This document shows, in pieces, positions 52,108 to 63,778 of a stretch of 64,000 nt of DNA. A program made the translations under genes and the position numbers. The DNA is taken from NCBI RefSeq assembly GCF_021155765.1, contig NC_060105.1, positions 8,553,501 through 8,617,500 on the forward strand. The letters are read 5' to 3'. The notes below the pieces were generated by a model. The model saw only the letters and a list, made by a program, of their open reading frames with translations. It had not been told where the DNA came from and did no database searches. The stretch's first letter is position 1; every line of letters begins with the position of its first letter. The stretch is from Diprion similis. Its lineage: Eukaryota; Arthropoda; Insecta; Hymenoptera; Diprionidae.

Positions 52108-52227
52108 TCGTTCGCTAGGCTTATAACAGGCCCGAACGTCGATCACGTTAGTGTTGGAAGGGTTGCGAGAATCTTCCTTTCCTTCGTGTTCTATCATATC
52201 GCTTAGCTTCTCCTTAAACCGAAGCAT
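52108..52227 (-). CDS. Candidate distal alternative first coding exon of coronin
   Basis: On the minus strand an ATG at 52227 opens 40 codons (MLRFKEKLSDMIEHEGKED, then a hydrophilic stretch ending CYKPSER) that end exactly at a strong donor CGA|gtgaga. The exon finishes in phase 0, the phase needed to join coronin exon 2 at 45895, which carries [13 protein letters not shown]. Its GC content and codon choice stand out from the AT-rich surroundings. Joining would replace the six-residue MTKDKQ start with a 40-residue N-terminus. I do not recognise the peptide; it could instead belong to an unidentified gene. Confidence 0.4.
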
Positions 52228-53136
52228 GTCTCGTATATTTTTGTAAATATTTTTTCGATGAACGAACGATCTTCCTATAAGAGAGGAAAGCCGGGTTTAA
52301 TAAACATCGTGGAGCCATTGAATTATATTGTGTATATACTGGGTTTGACGTGAGCTTCGTGACGTTAAATAATAAAGGAGAGAATAAATTGTCCGTGTTG
52401 ACACGCCGGTGACTCCAATTTAAGTAATTAGAGGTCTCGCTCGCCGGTTAGACAATAAGTGAAATAAAAGTATCGTGACACTGTTGTGTAAAACCTAACA
52501 GTAAAGATGAAACAACCATGCTTTGTTATCGATTTTTTATGTCTTCGCAAGTGGACAAGCGTCACTTCACACTTGACACTTTACGCAATACGGGACGGTT
52601 GACATTTGCCGATAATGATACAAGAAATGAAGAAATTGACACAAACCGTTGCTGATTCAACGTTAAATATTTTCATCGATGTGTATAAATTTCCTATTTC
52701 AACATTCACAAAATATAATATTACTAATTTGCACTTTAACACGCGGGAGATGAGATAACTGCTGCTGTTTAATCACGCTTGCTCGTATAACCGGGGAAAA
52801 GAACTCGTACATAGATCTGCGAGTCGACTGTTAGTCAGAGATCGGAGCTACAACATTTATTTCATCCCTCGGTCATAGACTCTGCGGATTTAATAGATCG
52901 CGATGAGCATAACGAGTTTTTGTGCCGTTGCTTCAGCCAACGCACCGTGCCGGCGGTGCCGGCAGAGAGTGACTTTAGCCAGTTGTCAAAGCTTAAATTA
53001 CTCCAATCATTTCAAATCTCGAAAACACGCAAGTAACTCAAATGGACAGAACGTCTTCGACGAGATATATTTGTTGAAAAGTACTAGCAGCTGTCTTTAA
53101 TTATATTAAATTATTGTAGTATTCTTTAGTGTAAAA

Positions 53137-54831
53137 ATGGGCTCAGATTACGCGCACAGAAAATGGTGTCACCTGCGAAAAGTTTTGGAAAGGTCCGGGC
53201 CGTTTTGTAGGCCCGACTTTGAACCGTCGCCAAACACTTTACAGTTTCTAAGCGAAAATTGCAAGTTATTAGTAATCGGGGCAGGAGGATTAGGCTGCGA
53301 ACTTCTCAAGGATTTGGCGCTGATGGGATTCGGACAGATTCATCTAATCGATATGGATACTATTGAACTTTCTAACCTCAATAGGTAGACACCGCTCATA
53401 ACCTATGAATATGTTATTTTTCATAAATCTGAAGTATCAAGATGTTATCCTTGCTTCGTTTATAATAGATTTCTTTTATTTATCACAACAGGCAGTTTTT
53501 GTTCCGTCATAACGATATCGGTGCCTCAAAGGCTGAGGTTGCAGCAAAATTTATAAACACACGAATACCCGGATGCAATGTCACACCTCACTTTTGTAAA
53601 ATACAGGACAAAGACGAGGCGTTCTATCGACAATTTCACATCGTAATCTCAGGCCTAGACTCTATTGTTGCCAGACGATGGATTAACGGCATGTTGATAT
53701 CTCTCTTAAATTATGAAAATGGAGAACTGGATCAGTCTAGTGTCATACCAATGATAGACGGAGGTACGGAAGGATTTAAAGGAAATGCCAGGGTGATTTT
53801 GCCTGGCCTGACTGCCTGTATCGAATGTACATTAGATCTTTATCCTCCACAGGTAAAGTTTTCAAAAACACAGATCGTCTCTTAAATATTATACGGCACC
53901 ATTACATTTTATCCTATACTTCATTAAGACAATAGAAAATTTCTTTTTCAATATTCAAGAAACTTGGAAATTAGATTCCTTAAGATATGAAATCTCAAAT
54001 GAGAATATGTTGTTCAACAGGTTACATATCCACTTTGCACCATAGCAAACACCCCACGTTTACCCGAACACTGCATCGAGTACGTAAAAGTAATACAATG
54101 GGCGAAAGAAAATCCATTTGATTGCCCCATCGATGGGGATGATCCACAGCATATAAATTGGATTTATGAAAAATCAAACGAAAGGGCTGTTCAGTTCAGC
54201 ATTCAAGGCCTGACGTATAGACTAGTTCAGGGTGTTGTTAAAAATATTATACCCGCCGTTGCGTCTACCAATGCAGTTATTGCTGCATCGTGTAGTACAG
54301 AAGTATTCAAACTAGCAACCAGTTGTTGTTCATCACTGAACAATTACATGGTAATTATAGAACAAATTCTTACTTGTGTCATTCACCTCTGAATACTCCA
54401 TTATGTAACAAGACTTGTATATTTGTGCTCAACTTTTTTAGGTATTGAATGATTTGGATGGGATTTACACTTACACATATGAAGCTGAGAAGAAAGATGA
54501 TTGTCTAGCTTGCAGCCAGATCCCAAGAGAAATACAAATCAGCAATTCGGCACTCAAGCTGAAAGATTTGTTAGCAATTTTATGTGAGAGGATTGATCTG
54601 CAGATGAAGAATCCTGGTATAACTGCAAATGTCGATGGGAAAAACAAAACTCTTTACATGCAAACAGTAGCTAGCATCGAGGAGAAAACCCGAGAAAATT
54701 TGAACAGATCCCTTATTGAACTAGGTTTGAAGAATGGATCTGAAATAATGGTGGCTGACAGTACGACGCCAAATACAGTTGTAATGAAACTAAAATTTCC
54801 AACCAGTACTACAGATGTAGAAATGTTATAA
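53137..54831 (+). CDS. UBA3: NEDD8-activating enzyme E1 catalytic subunit (UBA3)
   Basis: Catalytic half of the NAE1-UBA3 heterodimer. It adenylates NEDD8, forms a thioester and passes NEDD8 to UBC12, which activates cullin-RING ligases. Four exons, 53137-53384, 53492-53852, 54021-54350, 54442-54831, give 442 residues. The nucleotide-binding loop [15 protein letters not shown] lies at about 47-61. [17 protein letters not shown] follows across the first intron. The zinc-binding ACIECTL pair and CLACSQIP pair are present. The catalytic cysteine is about Cys209 in [19 protein letters not shown]. The C-terminal ubiquitin-fold domain contains [16 protein letters not shown]. An AATAAA lies at 54949. 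It is slightly shorter than the human protein at the N-terminus. Confidence 0.97.
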
Positions 54832-57247
54832 CTCTCATCGGACATTTTTTTACACATGATAATCATGTGATAGAGAAAATATTGTCTATATATTGAATCC
54901 TAAGATATTTATATATAAATTGATTAAAAACCTTAAGTTTTTGTAAAAAATAAACAAGAAATCACCGTTTCACTTACATTGCAAAGTAATTTTTGTTTAC
55001 ACTTACCAGATACCAGATATATGTATGTATTTTTTGCCTAAATTTATAAAATACTTTTGTGACATCCATTTTCGATAGATGTTTGAAAAATTAAAGAAAC
55101 AGAAAAGAAAGTAATACTAAATACAAATGCTGTTCTAAATTGTTGTATTTTTATCCTCACCCCGGTTTAGAGATGGTAGATTTGTCGCAAACTTATCACC
55201 AACAAGTAATACAGAATAAAAATGATTGTTAATAAAAGTTAATAATAGGTGTAAATCGCTTGATTTATGATTCATTCGCTTTAATATTATTACTGTCAAC
55301 AGCATGTTCGGTGTTTACGCTTCAAAATTTTTTAATATTTCTACACGAAAATGAAATAAGACCGTATACAATAATTGCTTGGTCAGGTAAAATATGTATC
55401 TAGCAAAACCTACATACTTTCATTCATTTGGGTCAATATCCACTTGTCATATTATTTTATTTTATTCCGCTTATCACCAGATTTGTTTGTAACTTTTTTC
55501 CTATTGTAGAATTTTTCGTATTTTTTTTTTCATTTGCTTTCCATTCGGGCAAACCACACCGTCCTTCCTGCACTCAACATTTTCCTCTCCTCTTAGTAAA
55601 ACTTTGACATTTCCCATCTCATTTAGTTCACCCACTAAATTACTATTAAAAAAAAAAAAAAAAAAAAAATATAGAAATAATCAAATTTATTCGATAGTTT
55701 ATTGATGGCGACTAATGATAGCTATCGATAAATTACTGACGAAAATTTCCGATTCACTGGGCAATTCATACTGGCAACATTCTATAGCGTCGGAGTACAA
55801 GAGATTCGGTTTTGACAGAGTAGGATGTTTTTTGAGTTCTATGGAACACTAGTAGTAGTGAAATTTATTTGCGAGTCAAATTATCGAATAGTTAAACGTG
55901 TGGCCTGTAATTGTTCGTAACAAATTTTTTAAATTCTTCTTGAAAAGCTAAACCAAAAGGGTTTTCAAATGACAGGTATTGCAGATTTCAGCACCCTTTC
56001 AAACGTAAATGTGACATAGATGCATAGTTATCAATACAGAATGGATTCAAGTTCAATTTGTAATCAGATAAAATGACCTTTTTTTTAACGTCTACAAATT
56101 ACGGCTCCGAAGATGGTAAAAAAATAATTCAAAATTAGAAATGACGAGCTAGCCACATGATTAGTTCCGAAAATCTTCAAGCTGAGGAAGGACCGTGCAT
56201 ATCAGCTCAGGACAATTTGGTTTCACAAGTACACTCGTTAATATCCGACAATATGCATAACTCGAGTAGAAAAAATATCTATAACATAGATACATTATCT
56301 ATCATCCTTATATAAAACTATTAGTTATTACGTAATATTAATATTTCATAAATTTCATATTTTTCTTGGTAATTCGGATGCCCCTCCAAGCATTTTTGTT
56401 TACAGCGATAAGAAATTTTCTTTTTCCCATCTGTTTTTCGGAGGAACTGTTTCTCAAATTGTAAAAGAGAGTAGAATAAAAATAAAACTTGCTTTCTGTC
56501 TGAAATTTTAGGAATAATTGATTTTGCATGACTATGTTTTCACTGCTAGATGAAGGACGTGACTTTGAATACCAAACTGCTGGATTTAACGTTTTGAAAT
56601 GATTAATTATTAATTATCCCATACAAACGGCAAAAATACATTCGTACAAGATATAACGGGTGTTTTACTATACGAAATAAAGTATAGGAGATTACATATA
56701 GCGTGACTAAATTTTGGTAAAAATTGAATGTATTGAAACGAAGCTAAATGCGGTTGGCTAATTTTTAGCGGAATGTCCAACTTCAAGCATGTGAGAACGA
56801 TACGATGTTCCGACAAAATGTTATCAAGCTGAAGGTAAAATCATAGGTAGGCATTGATAAACAGGAATAAATGCATGGGTGAAATGATATGCGGTAAAGT
56901 AACACACGACACTTACACGCTTGTAGTGGAAATGCAAAATTAATAATAGATGAGTACCTCAATGATCTGTCAATTCATTTTTGATGATACGCAATATCTT
57001 GTAGCCAAAGAACAATAATAGCTTGGCATTTTGTAACGGATGAAAAGGTATAACGAATTTCTGGTATGTACGTCGGCAGTGTTCACATCCTATTATTAAA
57101 GGTGTTCCTAACAATTCGCTTTTTACATTTAGAATATGATTACTAGAAAGTGTCCAGTTTTACTTTTAGCAGTATTTGATTGTTTAACTAAAATATGGGA
57201 GGAGGGTGCACGATTTCAGTAAGTCATGGATGTGAATAAAATTGACG
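54832..57247. other. Convergent spacer UBA3 / PA2G4
   Basis: 2.4 kb of 3' UTR and spacer. It contains the UBA3 poly(A) signal (AATAAA, 54949), a poly-A run of about 20 near 55648-55668 and the second dispersed-repeat copy (56019-56700). The open frames at 56338-56529 and 56610-56816 lie in the repeat and are not supported as genes. Confidence 0.45.
56019..56700 (+). repeat. Dispersed repeat, copy 2
   Basis: About 680 bases related to 50308-50658. Both ends and an internal 45-base block are strongly conserved. Between GCCACATGATTAG (to 56164) and TTTTCACTGCTAG (from 56537) it carries about 370 bases where copy 1 has only about 33. Either copy 1 is internally deleted or copy 2 took an insertion. 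Confidence 0.75.
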
Positions 57248-59966
57248 TTAGGCCTTGGCATCCACTTCCATAGCCACTTCACCAACGGCTTTTTCGGCCT
57301 TCTTTTTCTTCTTCTTTGCAGACTTGGGATTCGCCGAAGAGTTCAAAAGAGACTGAAATTAACCAAGTACAGAATAAAATTACTACTTCAACTCTCAAAA
57401 TAGTGAATTTTTCTGTTTTCATTATTTTCAAGACAAAAAACGAGTGTCACAAGACTATAAGACTAGATTATAATTAATCCAATTTCTATGAAGTTTACCT
57501 TAAGCTCAGGGTCTTCAACGACACATTCGGAATGGAAAATCTCAAGATCACAAGGAATTCCCGTTATTTTGTGAGGTCCGTTCGGCATTAACAGCACTGT
57601 AAACTTGAATTGTGCTACATGCTCGGTTGGTTTTTCATACAAAACCTGAAACATATGGAAAAAATTCAAGGCTTTCTTCCAAGGAAGGTCAATTGTTCTG
57701 TCAATCAGAGGATAACTGGAATAAACTGAAGACATTCTTCAGCTGATTCGTTAGGGCGAATTTCGAAGGTACTGGGCAAAAAATTTCAATGCCAGAAGAA
57801 TCGTACCTGGAATGGTTCAATCAACCTGTGATTGACACATTCGACCACAGCCATCTTGGCTTTCTTCTCATCTTCAAAAGTGCGCAGATTAAATGGCATG
57901 AGTCCGTGCTTGTGCGACAGCTCCGAATAAAACATACGAGAGGCTTTCAATTTCAGCTGATAAGTTTCTTCCGTCTTTTTGTATATGGTCACTCTAGTAT
58001 CTTGTTCCCGTCCGACTCCATCGCCTGTGCTTACCAATACATCCATCGCGTACACCTAAAGTCGATGTGTAATATTGATTACTTAGCAACATGAAGTAAG
58101 TAATACAATTCGTTTGTTAAAATTAGTCTACCTCAAATTCAATGGAATATTTTTATAAAAATTAAAACGGCTTGTTACAGGAGCAGACGATGAAAATATT
58201 TAAAATCGCTTATTGACACGCAGTCAGTGCGATGTAAGTAGATTATATTGTTTTTTTTTTTTTTTTTTTTTTTTTATACCTCGTGTGTATCGAGAGTAAA
58301 TTTTTCGTGTTCTTTCTTCTGAGCGTCGTTTGGATTCTGAATAATCGTCTTCTCTCCGTCAATTTTAAATTGTTTTAGTTGATGGCTAAGCATCCCTTCA
58401 ATAGGCTTGCACTTGTACGCCCCACAAATTTTTTCCACCGTTCCTGTGATCGTGTAGGTCTGGTTGCACGAGCAGAAGAAAAGAAATTTTGTAAATTACT
58501 CATGGTTCGAAAATCGGATTAAATTTTTGCAAATTACTGGAAAAAACCGCCTACCTCAGTGCCTGGTTTGAGAAGTCGTAACGCAGCTTGCGAAGCATAG
58601 TGCGCAGCTAGCACTACGTCAGCCTTTCTACCAGTTACTTTATTTTCTGCCGAGGAACCAATTACAACAGTGTGTGCAACTACGGCTATGAAGCCATCTA
58701 TGTGTGCACCAAGGTCTCTAAAATAAAAATATACGGAATACAGACAAGTGAAGATGTCTGTTCATTGGAACAGTGCCGAACGTCTGGATATTGCTTTTCA
58801 ACTGAGACTCACACTTTAACCATGTCGTCTGCTTTCAGAGTCAGATCAGGCTCACTCGGTACAGGTGAGAAATGGCAAATGCAATTGTTCACAGAAACGC
58901 ACGTGGGAAAAGCTATACCCTTCTTCAATTCCTTTTCTTTTTTAAAAGTTTTTCCAGTCTCTTCCGTCAATAGCTTATCTCCGTACTCGCATATCTCTCT
59001 AACAGATGCTCCAACCACACATTTTTCCAAGACCTGCTTCAGGACTCCTGTAGGAGGGACAATTTGAAACAAATTATATGGCGATATATCATCCATTTTT
59101 AAATTTTATCATGCAATTAGCCGTCTCAAATTGACAAACGGATATATTCTATGTGTAAATGAACTTCATGCTACCGTTCGAATAGGAATTTATTGGGACC
59201 ACTTATACAGTGAATATGTTTAGTATTATCAAATTTTAATTGATGTAGTCAACACGAATAGACCAAACTTTTTCTATTTCACTGTAAGTTAGATAAAAAT
59301 CTCTCGATTCCAAACAAATTATCCAAGCCGTATATATAAGTAGAAATGTGATTTAGATAAAGATTAGTAAACTACACTTTTGGTAAAATTATAAAGTTTG
59401 ATCGATGCAGCTTATGTCCAGGCAACTTGTACACGCGGTAAACAACGTATTTACTTTATAAGTATATTGAAATAGATTTCTTTGCAATAAACGTAAGTAA
59501 AACTCTATTTTAGTACTGATAAAAGAGTAAAATTAGACTGTTGTCATAATGAACTGAAGCCAGGCTTGGTGCATGATTTAGTTTGGATACATCAAGCAAA
59601 GATGTGAAATTATCGTCCGGTTCACGTATTAATCGAATCGTCGATTGGGAGAGTGAAAAAATAGCTGTAACGTGTGTAAGTATTAAACCATTAATTGCGG
59701 AAAGACGTAATAAAGTTCATTAGGCACGACGCCAACCCACATGGCCAGGAGGCCCGGCATTGGCGCGCCACATTCCATATGGCCATTGGTAATTTTGTTC
59801 GAAACTCGAAAGATTCTCGTTGTTATTGTGGATATTTTATGTTCATTAAAATCCTCATTGTATTCTGCTGTATTTTCTTACGGTTTACTATATCGCCGGC
59901 CATCTTATACTTGGTGACAACCAAGTCCTCGGCGATTGTCTTCTCAGCTTCCTCTTTGTCCGCCAT
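57248..59966 (-). CDS. PA2G4: Proliferation-associated protein 2G4 (EBP1)
   Basis: Methionine-aminopeptidase-fold ('pita-bread') protein without peptidase activity. It binds the ribosome tunnel exit and RNA and influences growth and translation. Seven exons on the minus strand: 59882-59966, 58813-59047, 58555-58717, 58280-58459, 57807-58055, 57499-57645, 57248-57352, giving 387 residues (human 394). The start [20 protein letters not shown] matches the family N-terminus. [55 protein letters not shown] and [12 protein letters not shown] are family blocks. The C-terminus is the Lys-rich [12 protein letters not shown] tail. The exon 2 donor is read as AAAGT|gtgagt, because it gives MVKVDLG as in relatives. 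A 25-base A run (coding strand) starts 4-5 nt into intron 4. Confidence 0.96.
58251..58275. repeat. Poly-T/poly-A homopolymer of 25
   Basis: Uninterrupted T run on the plus strand. On the PA2G4 coding strand it is an A run directly after the intron 4 donor (gtat then A25). Confidence 0.9.
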
Positions 59967-60518
59967 GTTTTCTGCACACTGACCGGTCACGTGACACAAT
60001 TGCTCTTGCTTTTCATCGAAGAATAGATGGCGCTCTGGACGAAAGACGCTCCCGGCGGAACCGGAAAAGCGGCAGCGAAAAACTCCTGATGCGGGAACAG
60101 TCGTCACAGTTTAAAATTGCTTCAGTCTAATTCCACGCAGCTATAGAAAATAATGAATGATTCTTTAATCAACGATTTAATAAAGCAACTGCAATGTATA
60201 TTCTTTAGGCGGTCTTCTTCAATAGATCTTAAGTTTCGAAATTTCAATTACCTATGTAATGTTCATTCAATCGTCTTACTGCGCAATCATCTGTGATTTC
60301 AACAACTCTGTCAACTTAGTCTTGCAAAACCTTTCGTAACTTCATCGGTGGATCACTAGGGTAAATAAGATCGCTTGTGCGACACAGTAAACTATACGTG
60401 AAATAATTCAGGGAGTTGGTCTAAAGTTTGACATCTTTATTTACACATGGAACTATAAATTGTCACTAATATGGCAATAAAATAAATATTTGAATTGTTT
60501 GAAACAAGAATTCAATTG
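59967..60518. promoter_or_regulatory. PA2G4 promoter and MIC13 3' UTR
   Basis: The first 120 bases are GC-rich (CGCTCCCGGCGGAACCGG) and probably the PA2G4 promoter/5' UTR. The rest is AT-rich and includes TTTATT near 60436, a minus-strand AATAAA placed to end MIC13 transcripts. Confidence 0.45.
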
Positions 60519-61085
60519 CTAAGCCTGAGTTGGTTTCTCAGGAGCATTGACAGAATCTATCGCACTAAGAATGGCGCCTTTGATTCCACTCGCCTCAATT
60601 GCATCGGATGTGTGTTGCGGCAAATTCGATATGAACTTAAATGTTGTAATCACGCCCTTGTTCCATGAGGATTTGACAAAGCACGTAACGTCTGTGACAC
60701 TAGGCAGTTCAGGAAGCTGTAATGAAAGACAATGCGGATCACTCAACTGAAATTTCACATTCTAACACATAAAACCATACGAATACTCAAAGCCTAAGGT
60801 CACGCTACCTCTGTTGCTACTTCCTTGGGAATATTTTCCTTCACGTATGGTGCTATGTTGTTATACATTTTACCATATAATTTTACAGTTTCCTCTGGAT
60901 CCGACCAAAGACCTTCACGAATTGTGTAATAAGTAAAGCCACCGGCTACGCTGGCCTTCACAGCAAATCTGTAATGTAAACTGTGATGTGTTATTCCATC
61001 CTCAATCCAAAGTCTGACTAGTCAAATACCGTGACAGCAGAGCTTCGTTAAGCTTCAAAGCATATACTAACCGCAGGACACCCAT
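60519..61085 (-). CDS. MICOS complex subunit MIC13 (QIL1)
   Basis: Small inner-mitochondrial-membrane protein that links MIC60 and MIC10 subcomplexes at crista junctions. Three minus-strand exons, 61072-61085, 60809-60968, 60519-60716, give 123 residues (human 118). The 14-nt first coding exon encodes MGVLR; joining at CG|A gives RFAVKASVAGGFTYYTI, the conserved N-terminal membrane segment with the SVAGG motif. YNNIAPYVKENIP, LPELPSV and SSWNKGVITTFKFI match the conserved LP..P and W(N)xG.. blocks of the family. Phases agree at both introns. The gene is head-to-head with the dynein intermediate chain gene. The family call rests on motif pattern and length. Confidence 0.85.
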
Positions 61086-62297
61086 TATTTTATCTAAATT
61101 ATCTTTATATAATAATTTACTTTGCAAAGAACGATTAACGACGGATATCACCCACGCAAGGAATCGATTATTCGGATTAAATTACATAAATGTCGTTTGT
61201 AGGTTAGGTTAGGTTATGTCGGCGATCGGTATCTAGGTTCTCGATACTCCGTGGTAGAAGCTGACAGGCGGCAGTGAAGAGAATAAAACACCGTTAAGCA
61301 TCCTGTCAAAATACTACACATTTGCTTATATAATTGATTTCATTGTTGTAAAGAAATATCGTCGGATGAAAAAATATCATTTTTAAATTTAAGAAATACG
61401 TTCGTGTATTTTTATCCATAATTGATTGATTATAATGTCTCCTTTGATTCACAGCGTCTAAAGCGAGTCGGGATTATAGCGTGTGAAAGAAAATGGATCC
61501 GTACGTCAGACGTAACGGGTAAAGAGTCGGCTGACGTTTATAACGAACTTCTTAGTGGTTTTTTTTTCTTGTAAAGTATTCAATATTCGGTGCTAAGTGA
61601 ATTTGATTCTCATATTTGAAGGTAAATGATGATTTACATCGTGATTACTTGTAGCTTCGTATTCATTTTTGAAACGTTCGAACCCGTACGGTTTGCTAGA
61701 TCAAGCTATCCGCCTGACACACGTTGAGAATTCTAATGATTTTTCGTTTATGGACAAGAATGGCATAGAGTTTACTGACAATACTTTTCTCCTGCCGTTA
61801 TTAAATATTCCCTCACTTACGTCATTCGTGAATCATAACGTGGCATTCAAGGTGGATACACAGAGGTATACATATGCACGTATCTATAGGATATGCATGA
61901 TAAGAAATCAATAACTCTTTACATTTGTGTATCTACCATATCACGGAAACGTTACATTGAATTTGTAAACGGCGGTCCGGTAATGTAAAGGCGGGTACCG
62001 GTGTATTACGGAAATACGATTTTTCTGTACTCAATCCGGAAATGTACAAAAGTATTTTACTTAACCCCCTTTCCCATCTAAAACAACATTTCATCAAGCT
62101 TTTGACAGTTGTCAATGCTACTAAGTACCTGAATCCATAAGAATTTTCAAACAAATTCAAACTTGTGCGACCTGTTTCATAGTTCGCACTGAAATTGAGT
62201 CACTGCATCTTACTTTAAACAAATATCTTATATTATTCCAAATATTTACCTGTGAATGACAATTTTTATGATAATCAAGAGGGGCACTGCTGCAATG
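61086..62297. promoter_or_regulatory. Divergent promoter MIC13 / dynein intermediate chain
   Basis: 1.2 kb head-to-head spacer. TAGGTTAGGTTAGGTTA at 61200-61216 is three and a half units of the insect telomere-type TTAGG repeat. A probable untranslated first exon of the dynein gene ends near 61620 (TTTGAAG|gtaaat). The 61669-61914 open frame begins at TTG and is not supported as a gene. Confidence 0.45.
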
Positions 62298-63318
62298 ATG
62301 TCGGATCGGAAAGCAGAATTAGAACGGAAGAAGGCCAAGCTGCAGGCGATTCGAGAGGAAAAGGAAAGGCGGCGTAAAGAAAAGGAACAAAAAGATGTAA
62401 GAAGAAAAATCTTATGGAAGAACATCGTTGATTTAGGATTTTCTTCACCAGAATCTTGAATTCGTTCCTTACTTATCTCAAAATTGGTGTGATATTTTTT
62501 ACAAGGTCGAGGAAGCGACTGTACGAGCTGCAGGTGCCGATAAGGATCATCGGAAAGACTTGGATGCCATGTTATCATCTCTTGGGGTAGCACCAGTATC
62601 AGGTAAAAAATGCATACTTTGAAACTTATATTACGTTGTTCAAAAATTCCCCGTCATACACTGTTAGTGGATTTATATAAAAATATTGGATAACAGATTG
62701 AATTGTGATCACTTTACGCTTTTCATTTTTGTTGTTCATATTTCAGGTAAATTAGAAAATCGTATTCTCTGCTAAAATCAATCTTTAAAAAATTCCTTCA
62801 GTCAGGCTTCATAAATGTTATCAAAAAAATCTCAAATTTTATTATACATTTATATGCTTACAGATGTATTATCCAGTCTCTCTAGTATGAACTCTTTGAC
62901 TCCAGAGCAAAGTGCCAATGCTACACCAGACGCGAGCTTACAACCTTCCAGTATCAATTCTGTTCAAAGGTATTCTTCAAGATTCTAGGCTTAATATTTT
63001 ATTTGTGTTGTATTTAGTTATTATGTTTTACTTTGACTTCATAATAAAGGTAGTAGAAAGTCAATTATGTAGTATTGTGGAAATAAGGTTGAAAATGTAT
63101 CTAGGCTTGAAAAATTTCGTCTATTTTTTTGATATTTGATGTGTTCAATGAAGACAATTATTTAAATCTTTTGTCCATTCGTAGTATTCCAGGAAGACGA
63201 AAGGCTCCACGTGATTTAACTGCTGTTTCTGTGGCGCATACCGATATACCACCTAAGGAAGCTGTGGTATATAGTAAGCAGACACAAACTGCTCAGACGG
63301 CGCACACTTCACACGACG
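62298..63318 (+). CDS. Cytoplasmic dynein 1 intermediate chain, 5' part (partial)
   Basis: Cargo-adaptor subunit of cytoplasmic dynein (Drosophila short wing type). Four N-terminal coding exons are visible: 62298-62396, 62506-62602, 62864-62969, 63185-63318 (ends phase 1). The WD40 part lies beyond the window. The first exon starts MSDRKAELERKKAKLQAIRE, the conserved coiled coil that binds p150-Glued and NudE. It continues with a Lys/Glu/Arg-rich stretch. Exon 2 has DLDAMLSSLGVAP, the conserved short helix. Later exons form the Ser/Thr-rich region and the PPKEAVVYSKQTQT segment, where the light chains bind. I chose ATG 62298 to match the family N-terminus; an ATG directly before it (62295) is possible. 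The next exon is beyond 64000. Confidence 0.92.
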
Positions 63319-63778
63319 GTGAGTCTTGTTTTTAATCGTGCTTTAGCGTTTAAAATAGGTTTAACATCTTTAACGTAGTCAGAAAAGTCAGGTATTTGGT
63401 GTTATTCCACCAATGTCAACCGTACCTTTTCTGTTTTGAGTTCAACATAGCACACAATTGATTTTGGAATGTTAATACTGTGTACCATTTTGAAATTAAC
63501 ATGTACGTCCTCTATGATCAGTGATTGTAGAGAAAATGAAAGTAATTTCAACATTAAAAACACCACGACAATTGTGTGCTGCATACAGATTTGGTATCTT
63601 AATATGTGTATATAAAAAATCGCAAGGGCTTATTAAATTTTTATTTACATTTTATATGTTCGTCGAATGAATTAAATATCAACGGGATAAACAATTTGAT
63701 TTGATATCTGTGTGGTCAAAATTTTGCGTACTTAAAGGGAGGATACATTCAACTTTTCAAGTACTCTACTAATTCTTA

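Larger units (their letters stand above)
46868..53136. other. Long non-coding spacer upstream of coronin and UBA3
   Basis: 6.3 kb head-to-head spacer. It holds microsatellites (AT repeats near 47200-47232 and 48416-48437), an inverted-repeat element (47676-47881), one copy of a dispersed repeat (50308-50658), a candidate distal coronin exon (52108-52227) and a GC-richer block at 52840-53000 with GTGCCGGCGGTGCCGGCAG. A possible plus-strand untranslated exon ends at a good donor near 51270 (AAATT|gtaagt). Other open frames here start at GTG and lack family signals. Confidence 0.45.

Noticed and set aside
58809-59096. Open frame starting [11 protein letters not shown] upstream of PA2G4 exon 2
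   Set aside because: It reads back through the exon 2 acceptor into intron 1. The true N-terminus ([11 protein letters not shown]) is in the exon at 59882-59966 with matching phase. An alternative start is not excluded but has no support.
61669-61914. 81-codon open frame before the dynein gene
   Set aside because: TTG start; it lies in the 5' intron/spacer, with no link in phase to the dynein exons.
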